Positions 16,854 to 24,099 of a stretch of 32,702 bases of DNA are shown here, piece by piece (position 1 is the first letter of the stretch; each line of letters opens with the position of its first letter). The notes under the pieces are model-generated. The model saw nothing but the letters and a program-made list of their open reading frames with translations. It ran no database searches and had not been told where the DNA came from. The translations under genes and the position numbers were made by a program. Source of the DNA: CAZLFA01 sp964558665 (GTDB taxonomy: Bacteria; Desulfobacterota; Syntrophia; Syntrophales; PHBD01); contig CAZLFA010000048.1 of the NCBI GenBank assembly GCA_964558665.1, positions 1 to 32,702 on the forward strand, written 5' to 3'.

Positions 16854-17072
16854 TTTCCGTCCGGAAAGGGCTCTTTTCCGCTCTGGCTGTGTCGATCTGC
16901 GGTATTGCTTGTGCGACGTACATTATGTACGCCTCCGCGCAATCATGCAAAACCCCCTTTATAAAGGGGGCAAGGGGGATTTTATACTCCTTGCCAGAAC
17001 GAAAAATACCTCCTTCCCGATACGGAAACCGGAAGTTTGTGCATCCAGAGTTTCCGCATGGACACTAAATAG
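16854..17072 (+). repeat. Foldback intergenic repeat, copy A (inside the bio operon)
   Basis: The copy begins with TTTCCGTCCGGAAA directly after the TAG stop of the ketoreductase gene and ends near TTTCCGCATGGA (17051-17062). Its ends are imperfect inverted repeats (TCCGTCCGGAAA against TCCATGCGGAAA). The centre holds CGTACAT-T-ATGTACG, the same as copy D. AAATAGTT occurs at both flanks (16848-16855 and 17067-17074), either a target duplication or part of the element ends. Compared with copy D it has an extra palindromic insertion near 16945-16985. It lies within a presumed operon without an obvious new promoter. Confidence 0.85.
16953..16970. repeat. Perfect 18-bp palindrome CCCCCTTTATAAAGGGGG
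   Basis: The palindrome is perfect over 18 bases and is followed by a second G-run (CAAGGGGGA). It lies in a segment of copy A that copy D lacks, so it appears to be a separate insertion. Strong hairpin potential in the transcript. Confidence 0.8.
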
Positions 17073-17096
17073 TTGGATTGTAAACGGGAGGTTTTG

Positions 17097-17462
17097 GTGG
17101 ATTTAGAACAGCAAATAAAAATTATTTTAACGGAACTGCTGGATATAGAGGAATGTGATGTCAACCCGGAGGCATATCTTATCAGGGATTTGGGGGCTGA
17201 ATCAATCGATCTTCTGGAACTGGCTGTGGCCATCAACGCGCGGTGCGGGATAAAGGTGAGCGATGACGATATTTTTCTCAAACATCTGCGCCTTTACATG
17301 AGACAAGCGAAAGAATCAAACGCAGAGCCGGCAGTTTTCCTGGCAGGCAAATATCCTTTTCTGCCTGCGGGAAGAGCGGCGGAGATAGTGGATGATCTTC
17401 AGAAGGGTCCGGTGCTGAAGGTCAGGGATCTGATCAGCTACATTGAATGGCAGAGAGGCTGA
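17097..17462 (+). CDS. Dedicated acyl carrier protein with C-terminal insertion
   Basis: The carrier tethers an acyl chain on a 4'-phosphopantetheine arm at S36 in the motif DLGAESIDLLEL (the DSL motif with Glu instead of Asp). GTG at 17097 is chosen as the start because GGGAGG ends five bases upstream; this gives 121 residues. A normal ACP has about 80. The extra length is a roughly 45-residue segment (LYMRQAKESN to VDDLQKG) between helices II/III and the last helix (VRDLISYIEWQ). The helix II face is less acidic than in AcpP. Location between ketoreductase and ketosynthase genes in a bio operon suggests that it carries the growing pimeloyl precursor. Confidence 0.85.
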   Translation: MDLEQQIKIILTELLDIEECDVNPEAYLIRDLGAESIDLLELAVAINARCGIKVSDDDIFLKHLRLYMRQAKESNAEPAVFLAGKYPFLPAGRAAEIVDDLQKGPVLKVRDLISYIEWQRG

Positions 17463-17464
17463 TA

Positions 17465-18097
17465 ATGTCGGTTCTGGATGAGCTGATCTTTAGAAGAAGA
17501 AGCATCCGCACCTACCGTCAGGATGTTCCGTCCGAAGAATGGATAACGGCAATGCTCAAATGCGCAGCAAAGGCCCCGTCACCTACAAACAGCCGTCCGG
17601 TGCGGTTTATCCGCATTAAGTCACATGATATGCGTCGGAATCTTTATGATGCCATGTATAAAGGGTATCAGGAATTCCTTGAGTCGGCCAAGAGCTGTGA
17701 AAAACCGCGTCGTAAAACAAACGTGATCAATGCCTATTGGAGATATTCGGAATTCATGAACGATGCCCCTCTTCTTTTTGCGGTGGGCACAGTTAAGGAG
17801 TTCACGGGCTTCTCGAAGAGACTGTACGAGGCGGGAATTATCGGCAGGGACGATAGAACGGCTACTGATCTCGATATCTCAATAGGTCTGGCCCTGAAAG
17901 GTTTTCTGCTGAAGGGGGAAGAACTGGGACTGGGAATATGTGTTCTGACGGCGCCTCTGGTCTTTATCGATGGAATAGAAAAGATTCTGGATATAGATGA
18001 CATGGATATCAAATGTCTGCTGACGGTCGGGTTCCCCGATGAGACACCGCCCTATATAGAAAGACAAAACCCGTCCGACATATACAGGGAGATATAA
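17465..18097 (+). CDS. Nitroreductase-family flavoprotein in the biotin operon
   Basis: The 210-residue protein shows the FMN-binding pattern of the family: FRRRSIRTY at the N-terminus, APSPTNSRPVRF (phosphate and isoalloxazine contacts), and ALKGFLLKGEELGLGICVLTAP near the C-terminus. Members reduce nitro compounds, quinones, flavins or enones with NAD(P)H. The operon has condensing, ketoreducing and dehydrating proteins but no standard enoyl reductase, so this enzyme is the local candidate for enoyl-thioester reduction; that is inference. The start at 17465 is just after the carrier protein stop (17460-17462), and the stop overlaps the ketosynthase start (TAATG). Confidence 0.88.
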   Translation: MSVLDELIFRRRSIRTYRQDVPSEEWITAMLKCAAKAPSPTNSRPVRFIRIKSHDMRRNLYDAMYKGYQEFLESAKSCEKPRRKTNVINAYWRYSEFMNDAPLLFAVGTVKEFTGFSKRLYEAGIIGRDDRTATDLDISIGLALKGFLLKGEELGLGICVLTAPLVFIDGIEKILDIDDMDIKCLLTVGFPDETPPYIERQNPSDIYREI

Positions 18098-19308
18098 TGA
18101 CAAGAAGGGTCGTTATTACCTCTATCGGTGTTGTTTCCTCACTGGGTTGCAGCGCCGGAGACATCGTCGATAATCTGCAAAAGGGCTGCGTTTCATTCAC
18201 GAGGCCGGCCTTCGACAGCGATGTCGTGATCAGCCCGGTCATTGGTTTTTCAGTAAAGGACTACATCGGCCGTTTCAAGAATTCCCGCTATCTGACGCGC
18301 GGCACGCAGTTCAGCGTGGCTGCGGCAATGAGTGCCCTTGCCGGATCGGGGCTTGCCGCCGGCCTGCCTCAGGAGTGCGGACTTTTTGTCGGTACCGGGC
18401 CCAATCTGGACATAAGCGGAGAATTTCCCGATTTTCACAGGGGGGCCATGGACGGGGAAGATCTGGCGGCCCTGTGGATGCTGCGTTTCCTGCCGAACAC
18501 GGCCGCTTCAGCCATCGCCCAGCTTACCGGCATCCACGGCGAGAACGCAACAATAACGACAGCCTGTGCCGCTTCCCTGCAGGCCATCGGCGAAGCATTC
18601 AGGAAGATAAAAGACGGATATCTGGACATGGCGCTGGCCGGAGGCGGAGATTCGCGGCTTCACCCCGGAGGCGTTCTCGCCTATCGGAAAGCACAGGCCC
18701 TATACACGGGGGGGCTCGATCCGCAACAGGCATCGCGACCTTTTGATATGGACAGGAAAGGGTTCGTTCCGGGTGAGGGCGGAGCCTTTTTTATCCTTGA
18801 AGAGCTGGATAAAGCGCGGAGACGAGGGGCTCGCATACTGGGTGAAGTGCTGGGGTACGGAGCTTCCATGGACGGGCAGACAATGACTGCTCCGGCATCG
18901 TCCGGAACGTGGGCGGAAAAATCAATTGCCTCGGCAATGGCTGAAGCCGATATCGCAGCGTCGGCAGTAGACCTTGTCTGCGCGCACGGAACGGGAACGG
19001 TATTAAATGACGAGATGGAAGGCGCTCTCGTCGGGAGAATATTTGACGGGCATAAGCCTTTTGTCATCGCTTTGAAGTCATGGATAGGGCATCTTGCCGC
19101 AGCCTGCGGAGCAGTCGAGCTTGCCATTGCCCTTGCCTGTATTGATGCAGGTTACCTGCCGGAGATAAGAAACCTCCGCTCTCCATGCATCAAGGACATC
19201 AACTATGTTTACTCGCCCGGGCAGGCATCTCCCGGGGCTATGATAATACAGAATTTCGGCTTTGGCGGTCAGAACTGCGCACTGGTGGTGAAGAAATGGA
19301 AAGAATAG
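18097..19308 (+). CDS. Beta-ketoacyl-ACP synthase (FabF/KAS II type) of the biotin operon
   Basis: This 403-residue condensing enzyme has the Cys-His-His triad of FabF/FabB: C157 in ITTACAASLQ, H297 in CAHGTGTVLND, and H332 with K327 in KSWIGHLAAACGA. It should accept an acyl group on Cys and extend it with malonyl carrier protein. It is not a KAS III (FabH/BioZ) type, which would carry Cys-His-Asn, so it is not a BioZ homologue. The position between the carrier protein and bioF argues for a chain-elongation role toward pimeloyl-ACP. Substrate length is not readable from sequence. The start overlaps the nitroreductase stop. Confidence 0.92.
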   Translation: MTRRVVITSIGVVSSLGCSAGDIVDNLQKGCVSFTRPAFDSDVVISPVIGFSVKDYIGRFKNSRYLTRGTQFSVAAAMSALAGSGLAAGLPQECGLFVGTGPNLDISGEFPDFHRGAMDGEDLAALWMLRFLPNTAASAIAQLTGIHGENATITTACAASLQAIGEAFRKIKDGYLDMALAGGGDSRLHPGGVLAYRKAQALYTGGLDPQQASRPFDMDRKGFVPGEGGAFFILEELDKARRRGARILGEVLGYGASMDGQTMTAPASSGTWAEKSIASAMAEADIAASAVDLVCAHGTGTVLNDEMEGALVGRIFDGHKPFVIALKSWIGHLAAACGAVELAIALACIDAGYLPEIRNLRSPCIKDINYVYSPGQASPGAMIIQNFGFGGQNCALVVKKWKE

Positions 19309-19733
19309 ATATCAACACGGGTCTTGACGGTTTCGTGATGATTGACAGGATCACCGATGTCGGATCCGACTTTATCTCCGGTGAAGTGAAGCTCAGCAAC
19401 GCAGATCCGACGCTGCTCCTGGAGGCAATGGCGCAACTGGGCGGCATGCACATCCGGTCGGGGAGCGATTTTCGCAAGCATGCCTTTCTGGTTAAAATTA
19501 CAAATGCGGCAGTTCCGTCTGACAGGCTGCCGGATGGCAGGTATGCCTTAAGAGGGACAGTTTTGAGCAGAAGTGAGAGTGCTTTTGCCTATCGGATGGA
19601 AGCCGGCATTGAACCGGAAGTTCTGATCCGGGGAGATTTTCTGCTGGGTGTTGTCGACTACAACTCCGAATTCAAGGAGGATTTACTGCAGAAGCATTTC
19701 CGGGAGGTCTTCGCTTGTTTGAGAAACAGATGA
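19296..19733 (+). CDS. Hotdog-fold FabZ-like protein with Glu helix but no His motif
   Basis: A 145-residue protein that resembles FabZ over the central helix: LLLEAMAQLGG equals the FabZ LILEAMAQ segment with catalytic Glu. The preceding HFPGxPxxPG loop is missing: the residues before the helix are GEVKLSNADPT, and Gly sits where His should be. It thus complements the hotdog protein at 15829, which has His and lacks Glu. The ATG at 19296 is chosen because it starts the conserved MERIDINTGLDGFVMIDRI opening and overlaps the ketosynthase stop by 13 bases; upstream in-frame sequence is inside that gene. It overlaps bioF by 19 bases. Confidence 0.82.
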   Translation: MERIDINTGLDGFVMIDRITDVGSDFISGEVKLSNADPTLLLEAMAQLGGMHIRSGSDFRKHAFLVKITNAAVPSDRLPDGRYALRGTVLSRSESAFAYRMEAGIEPEVLIRGDFLLGVVDYNSEFKEDLLQKHFREVFACLRNR

Positions 19734-20851
19734 AGGAGCGGTTGCTCCTTCAGCAACAGTCCGGGCTTTACCGCAATCCGCCTCTGGTTGAGAAGAGAGA
19801 GGGAAAGTATGTTATTGTGGAAGGCCGCAGGATGCTGAGTTTTGCATCGAATGACTATCTGGGGCTTGCGGAAGCGCAGGAGTTAAAAAAAATAGCCGCC
19901 GCTCATTTTTCGGCCTTTGGAACGTCATCGTCTTCTTCCCGCCTTGTTTCCGGCAACTATTCGACCATCTCCGAAGCAGAGAAGGAATATGCCCGGTTTT
20001 TCGGTTATGATCAGGCGCTGTTCTTTCCCAGCGGATATCAGGCCAACATAGGCCTAATATCCGGGCTGTTCGATCAGGGAGATACAATAATCTTCGATAA
20101 GCATGTTCATGCCAGCAGCGTCAAGGGAATGAGCCTGAGCAGGGCCGCCTTTTTCGGTTACAATCACAATTCCATGTCCCATCTTGCCAGAAGACTTGAG
20201 AGCCGTAAGGAAGGACGAAACGCCGTGCTTACCGAAGCCCTGTTCAGCATGGATGGAGATCTGATAAATACGGAGGGGTTGCAGAAACTTAAAGGTGAAT
20301 ATGGATTTTTATGCGTTGTCGACGAAGCGCACTCCTTCGGCGCTCTGGGTGAAGGCGGCAGAGGGCTGGCGCGTTCGGTTGCCGACATTGCCGTGGGAAC
20401 GATGGGAAAGTCCTTCGGCTTCTTTGGAGCGTTTGTGCTTATGCCGGAAGGATTCAAAGAGTACCTTTTCAATTTCTCCTCTCCGCTCATCTATTCGACA
20501 ACTCTTCCCGAGGCCCATGCTGCATCAGCTCTTGACATTCTTAAACTGGTCGAGCGAAGCAACGACAGAAGAGAGAATCTGCGCTGCGTAAGCGCCCGCA
20601 TGAGGCAGGGCTTGAGGGACGAAGGATTCACCGTGTACGGTGATGCCCATGTCCTGGCCGTGGAAATCGGCAATGAAGACCGGGCCGTTTCCGTTGCAAA
20701 AATGATGCACGGAAAATCCATCTTTGTCTTTCCGGCAAGGTATCCGACGGTTCCGCTGCACAGAGCGATTCTGCGAATCAGTATGACGGCGCTGCATGAT
20801 GAAAATGATGTCGAGCGCTTTATTAAAAGTCTTAAAGAGGTGATGAATTGA
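19715..20851 (+). CDS. bioF: 8-amino-7-oxononanoate (KAPA) synthase
   Basis: BioF is a PLP enzyme that condenses pimeloyl-ACP (or -CoA) with alanine to form KAPA, releasing CO2. Typical motifs are SFASNDYLGL, GTSSSSSRLVSGN, FPSGYQANIG, DEAHSFGALGEGGRG, and the Schiff-base lysine K232 in TMGKSFGFFGAF. Length (378) fits the family. The start is TTG at 19715, supported by GGGAGG ending seven bases upstream; no ATG fits better without losing the conserved N-terminus. It overlaps the upstream hotdog gene, so it is translationally coupled. Its acyl substrate is presumably delivered on the operon's own carrier protein. Confidence 0.96.
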   Translation: MFEKQMKERLLLQQQSGLYRNPPLVEKREGKYVIVEGRRMLSFASNDYLGLAEAQELKKIAAAHFSAFGTSSSSSRLVSGNYSTISEAEKEYARFFGYDQALFFPSGYQANIGLISGLFDQGDTIIFDKHVHASSVKGMSLSRAAFFGYNHNSMSHLARRLESRKEGRNAVLTEALFSMDGDLINTEGLQKLKGEYGFLCVVDEAHSFGALGEGGRGLARSVADIAVGTMGKSFGFFGAFVLMPEGFKEYLFNFSSPLIYSTTLPEAHAASALDILKLVERSNDRRENLRCVSARMRQGLRDEGFTVYGDAHVLAVEIGNEDRAVSVAKMMHGKSIFVFPARYPTVPLHRAILRISMTALHDENDVERFIKSLKEVMN

Positions 20852-21546
20852 AGAAAGCTATCTTTGTGACCGGTACCGACACCGGCGTAGGCAAGACCAT
20901 TTTTTCCCTGCTTCTGATGCAGTATCTGTTTGCAGGAGGCTTCAGCCCTTTCTATCTGAAGCCGGCGCAAACGGGTTGTATCGATCCCTACGATGAAGAC
21001 AGTGACGCCGGATTTATTTATCGTCATGTGCCGCAGCTTCGTGAAAAGGATCCGGCTGCTTCGGTAGTCTACTGTTTTAAAAATCCCAAGGCCCCCTGGT
21101 TTGCCGCCCGGGATGAAGATGCAGCGATCGACATCGATGTCATCTCGCGTGCCGTCGGTCAGAAAATTACCGGACACAGTCATCTGATAATTGAAGGCGC
21201 CGGAGGTTTGATGGTGCCGGTAAACGACTCCCTTATGATGGTCGATCTTATAGAAATTTTCAACGCCGTGCCTTTGATCGTTGCCCGCGCAGGCCTGGGG
21301 ACCATCAACCATACGCTTCTTACCCTTGATCTGCTGCAGAAAAGGGGAATAAGGGTTGGAGGCGTGGTCTTCATGGATCAGGCCGATCCGCCGGTCAGTG
21401 AGGCGATGCTGAGGGAAAATATGGAAGCCGTCGAACGATTCTCCGGTATTGCCGTTTGTGGAGTCATCGGCAGAATAAATGATTTCGACAATCCCGATAA
21501 ATCCTGCTATAACTCGTTTGAGAGAATAGACATTCTGAAGGCATAA
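20848..21546 (+). CDS. bioD: Dethiobiotin synthetase
   Basis: BioD closes the ureido ring of dethiobiotin from DAPA, CO2 and ATP. The 232-residue protein has the P-loop GTDTGVGKT at residues 9-17, KPAQTG, and the EGAGGLMVPVND motif, with GLGTINHTLLTLDLL following. The start is TTG at 20848, which overlaps the bioF stop (TTGA), preceded by AGAGGTG. It is the last recognisable biotin gene of the operon. bioB (biotin synthase) is not in the window. Confidence 0.96.
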   Translation: MKKAIFVTGTDTGVGKTIFSLLLMQYLFAGGFSPFYLKPAQTGCIDPYDEDSDAGFIYRHVPQLREKDPAASVVYCFKNPKAPWFAARDEDAAIDIDVISRAVGQKITGHSHLIIEGAGGLMVPVNDSLMMVDLIEIFNAVPLIVARAGLGTINHTLLTLDLLQKRGIRVGGVVFMDQADPPVSEAMLRENMEAVERFSGIAVCGVIGRINDFDNPDKSCYNSFERIDILKA

Positions 21547-21623
21547 ATTAATTTAAAATCTAATCTATCTGATGCCGATCTGAAACAATCAGATTTAAAA
21601 TGGAGAAAAGGGGGTAAGAAGGA

Positions 21624-22226
21624 ATGATGTGCAAAGCGAGAATAGCCGCCTTTTTATTGTTCATTTCCGCAACGGCTCTTTCCCTGTCGGCATGCGCCGT
21701 CAATATAACAAAACCGGTAACAGAGGAACTTAAGTCTCCCGAGCTTTACCAGGAGCGCAGATATAAGCCGGTAGATATGAAGACCGCTTCAAAATGCGCT
21801 TCGACGCCATCAATAAACATTTCAAATGCGGAGACAGGAAAAAAACTTATAGTGATGGAGCAGGTAAGGAAATTCAATGTAAACCCCAAAGAGCTCACCG
21901 ACGGAATAATTGAGTATATGAAGGATGCCTTTGTCAGATGCGGCGTGAAAAGTGATCCCGCCTCGAAGAAGGTAGTGCACGTATCACTGGGCGAGACGAT
22001 TGTTGAGTCTCCGATTCTTACAGGAGGGCACAACAGCATGGTCCATCTGTTGATCGACATCCCGGAGATCAAGTTTAACCGGTTCTATCAAGGGGAGGAC
22101 ACGACAACGCACAGCAGGGAGAGGGCAATGGCCCTTGCCATTCAGAGGGCTGTCTGGAAGATCATCGGAGATGCAGAGATTCAGGATTATTTCCTCTGCA
22201 ATAGTGTAAAACCTATAACTCAATAA
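21624..22226 (+). CDS. Lipoprotein of unknown function
   Basis: A 200-residue protein with a lipoprotein signal (KARIAAFLLFISATALSLSAC; lipobox LSAC). The mature part begins AVNITKPVTEELKSP and contains GHNSMVHLLIDIPEIKFNRFYQGED and HSRERAMALAIQRAVWKIIGD. I do not recognise the family. It follows bioD by 77 bases and precedes an SDR gene by 13 bases with the same orientation, so it may be part of either unit. ATG at 21624 or 21627 could be used. Confidence 0.8.
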   Translation: MMCKARIAAFLLFISATALSLSACAVNITKPVTEELKSPELYQERRYKPVDMKTASKCASTPSINISNAETGKKLIVMEQVRKFNVNPKELTDGIIEYMKDAFVRCGVKSDPASKKVVHVSLGETIVESPILTGGHNSMVHLLIDIPEIKFNRFYQGEDTTTHSRERAMALAIQRAVWKIIGDAEIQDYFLCNSVKPITQ

Positions 22227-22239
22227 GGAGGATAACGAT

Positions 22240-23034
22240 ATGCTGGAAATTAAAGATTCAGTAGCTGTTATTACCGGAGGAGGAGGGGGAATCGGTCTGG
22301 AGATTGCGAAGTACTGGGTGAAAAACGGCGGCAAGGTGGTCATTGCCGATGTGGCGCCGCAGTTTCTGGAGAATGCAGAAGCTCAATTAAAGGGTATGGG
22401 AGGAGAAGTACTCTCGGTGGTATGCAATGTTACCAGCGAAGAGGACTGCGGCAAACTGGCTGACGCGGCCATCGCCAAATTCGGATCGATAAATCTTGTG
22501 GCACCGTTTGCCGGCATTATCAAGGACAGCATGATGGTATCGACGGACAAGGCAACCGGCAAGGTCAACCGCAAGATGTCACTGGATCAGTTCAAGGCCG
22601 TCATCGACATCAACCTGACTGGTGTATTTCTCACTATCCGTGAGTGTGCAGAGCGGATGATCAATAATGGATGCAAGGGGCTCATCTGTCTGGTCTCTTC
22701 TACCGGGTCGCTTGGCACGGCCGGCCAGATCAACTACTCGTCATCCAAGGCGGCCATGTCGGTTATGCCCAAGGTTATCACCGCCGAATTCTTCCGCCGC
22801 GGCATTGCCGACCGCATCAGGTGCGCTGCCGTGGCGCCGGGTTACGTGGGAACGGCCATGGTTAAGGGCATGGATCAGAAAGCCCTGGAAAAGATAGTGT
22901 CGGATGTCCCCATCGGGAGATTGATTGAACCCGCGGAGGTGGCATCGCTGGTGGGAGAGATATACCGCAATGAAGCTCTTGCAGGTGACGTCTATTTTAT
23001 TCATGGCGGCCTGCGTCTGGGATCGCGAGGGTAG
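22240..23034 (+). CDS. Short-chain dehydrogenase/reductase (unassigned substrate)
   Basis: The 264-residue protein is a classical SDR: nucleotide motif TGGGGGIG near residue 12, serine segment LVSSTGSLG, catalytic YSSSK, and the PGYVGTAMV turn. A strong ribosome binding site (AAGGAGG) precedes the ATG. An insertion between strands (DSMMVSTDKATGKVNRKMSL) is longer than in FabG. Substrate is unknown; fatty-acyl, sugar or secondary alcohol substrates are all possible. It ends in TAG, followed directly by repeat copy B and then a strong hairpin. Confidence 0.88.
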   Translation: MLEIKDSVAVITGGGGGIGLEIAKYWVKNGGKVVIADVAPQFLENAEAQLKGMGGEVLSVVCNVTSEEDCGKLADAAIAKFGSINLVAPFAGIIKDSMMVSTDKATGKVNRKMSLDQFKAVIDINLTGVFLTIRECAERMINNGCKGLICLVSSTGSLGTAGQINYSSSKAAMSVMPKVITAEFFRRGIADRIRCAAVAPGYVGTAMVKGMDQKALEKIVSDVPIGRLIEPAEVASLVGEIYRNEALAGDVYFIHGGLRLGSRG

Positions 23035-23284
23035 AAGACCGTCAGAAAAGGGTTCTTTTCCGCTCCGGCTGCGTCTATCTGAGGGAATTCCGGTGCGCAA
23101 GGAGTCTGCCGCGGCTCAGAATATTTTTTCGACAGAAGCAGTAATTATTACCAAAGCCTTGCCTGATGAAAAAATATTTGATTCGCCGTTTGCAAGCCCC
23201 TTTGCGCAGACTTCACAGAGTTCCTATACGGAAACCGAAAGTTTCAGCATCCGGAGTTTCCGGATGGACGCTGAACAGATGTAA
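23035..23284 (+). repeat. Foldback intergenic repeat, copy B
   Basis: Begins directly after the TAG stop of the SDR gene with a diverged left end (GACCGTCAGAAAAGGG) and ends with TTTCCGGATGGA (23257-23268). The right end has a perfect 8-bp hairpin, CATCCGGA-GTT-TCCGGATG (23248-23266). The middle differs from copies A and D and is nearly identical to copy C for about 180 bases, with its own inverted repeat AATATTTTTTC / GAAAAAATATT. No protein gene is convincing here. Confidence 0.85.
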
Positions 23285-23294
23285 GCCGGTTTGG

Positions 23295-23331
23295 AACAGG
23301 AGCCGGGCGTCGATGACGCCGGGCTCCTGTT
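23295..23331 (+). terminator. Strong hairpin, probable terminator
   Basis: Two 17-base arms starting AACAGGAGCC and ending GGCTCCTGTT pair with one mismatch around a three-base loop (GAT). Only a short AT-rich tail follows (ATATTATAG), so intrinsic termination is likely but the T-run is weak. It would end the transcript of the SDR gene. The stretch from 23332 to 23493 holds nothing I can assign. Confidence 0.7.
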
Positions 23332-23493
23332 ATATTATAGGGATAGTCATCAGTAGCCTGAGAGTAATCTTTGTGTAAAAAATTTGCTGCGTAAAATCTG
23401 CCGATTACCTCGGAAAAAATAAAATATCCTGCCATTGAGTTTCGCCATCTTCAATCGTCAGTAAATATCACGCATTTTATTGCCATCTTTTCG

Positions 23494-23523
23494 TTGACGT
23501 AAAAGACTGTCTTGCTCTATGCT
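23494..23523 (+). promoter_or_regulatory. Sigma-70-type promoter candidate for the SH3-M48-cyclase operon
   Basis: TTGACG (23494-23499) and TATGCT (23518-23523) are 18 bases apart. The next gene starts at 23599 with a strong AAAGGAGG site. No other gene lies between the hairpin at 23295 and this promoter. Confidence 0.55.
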
Positions 23524-23598
23524 GACTTAAGGGAAAGTATGGTTGAGAGGGAATCATTTTGATCTACAGATAAATCGTGCTGGAAAGGAGGATAAGGA

Positions 23599-24099
23599 AT
23601 GTATAAATCGGTATTAATCGTGATCTGCCTTCTGTTCGTTTGTGTTTTGCTGATGAACGGGACGGCGGCCGGACAGAAGGTTATGAGCGTTCAGGTAAAG
23701 GAAAGCCAGTTGCGGGCAACACCGTCGCATCTTGGCAAAATAGTTGCCAAGGTGTCTTATGGCGACCGGGTGTCCGTCTCTGAGGAGCGGGGTGACTGGA
23801 AAAAAGTATCACTCGACAGAAAAACTCAGGGGTGGATTCATAACTCGGCGCTGACCGGCAAGCAGATAGCCCTGAAAGCCGGGCAGGCTAAAACGGGGTC
23901 TTCCGTTTCGCAGAATGAGATCGCCCTGGCGGGCAAAGGGTTCAGCAAGGAAGTGGAGGCGCAGTATCGTCAAGGCAACAAGAGTCTCGATTATGCCTGG
24001 ATCAACAGGATGGAGGCCATCAAAGTATCTCCGAGGCAGATGGAGGATTTTGTGGCGGCAGGTCAACTGACGCCGGGCACGGAAGGAGGCAGGCCATGA
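23599..24099 (+). CDS. Exported SH3-domain protein
   Basis: A 166-residue protein with a signal peptide (VLIVICLLFVCVLLMNGTAAG) and one bacterial SH3 domain (about 28-85), recognised by VKESQLRATPSHLGKIVAKVSYGDRVSVSEERGDW and GWIHNSAL. Such domains bind peptidoglycan or proteins in the periplasm. The C-terminal part (RQGNKSLDYAWINRMEAIKVSPRQMEDFVAAGQL) is helical and unassigned. Its stop overlaps the start of the M48 peptidase gene (ATGA), so the two proteins probably work together in the envelope. Confidence 0.88.
   Translation: MYKSVLIVICLLFVCVLLMNGTAAGQKVMSVQVKESQLRATPSHLGKIVAKVSYGDRVSVSEERGDWKKVSLDRKTQGWIHNSALTGKQIALKAGQAKTGSSVSQNEIALAGKGFSKEVEAQYRQGNKSLDYAWINRMEAIKVSPRQMEDFVAAGQLTPGTEGGRP

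Noticed and set aside
23166..23378. Open frame starting MKKYLIRRLQ, repeated at 27418
   Set aside because: Both lie in the repeat centre and agree only because the DNA is repeated; most differences between copies change residues in this frame and the ends differ.
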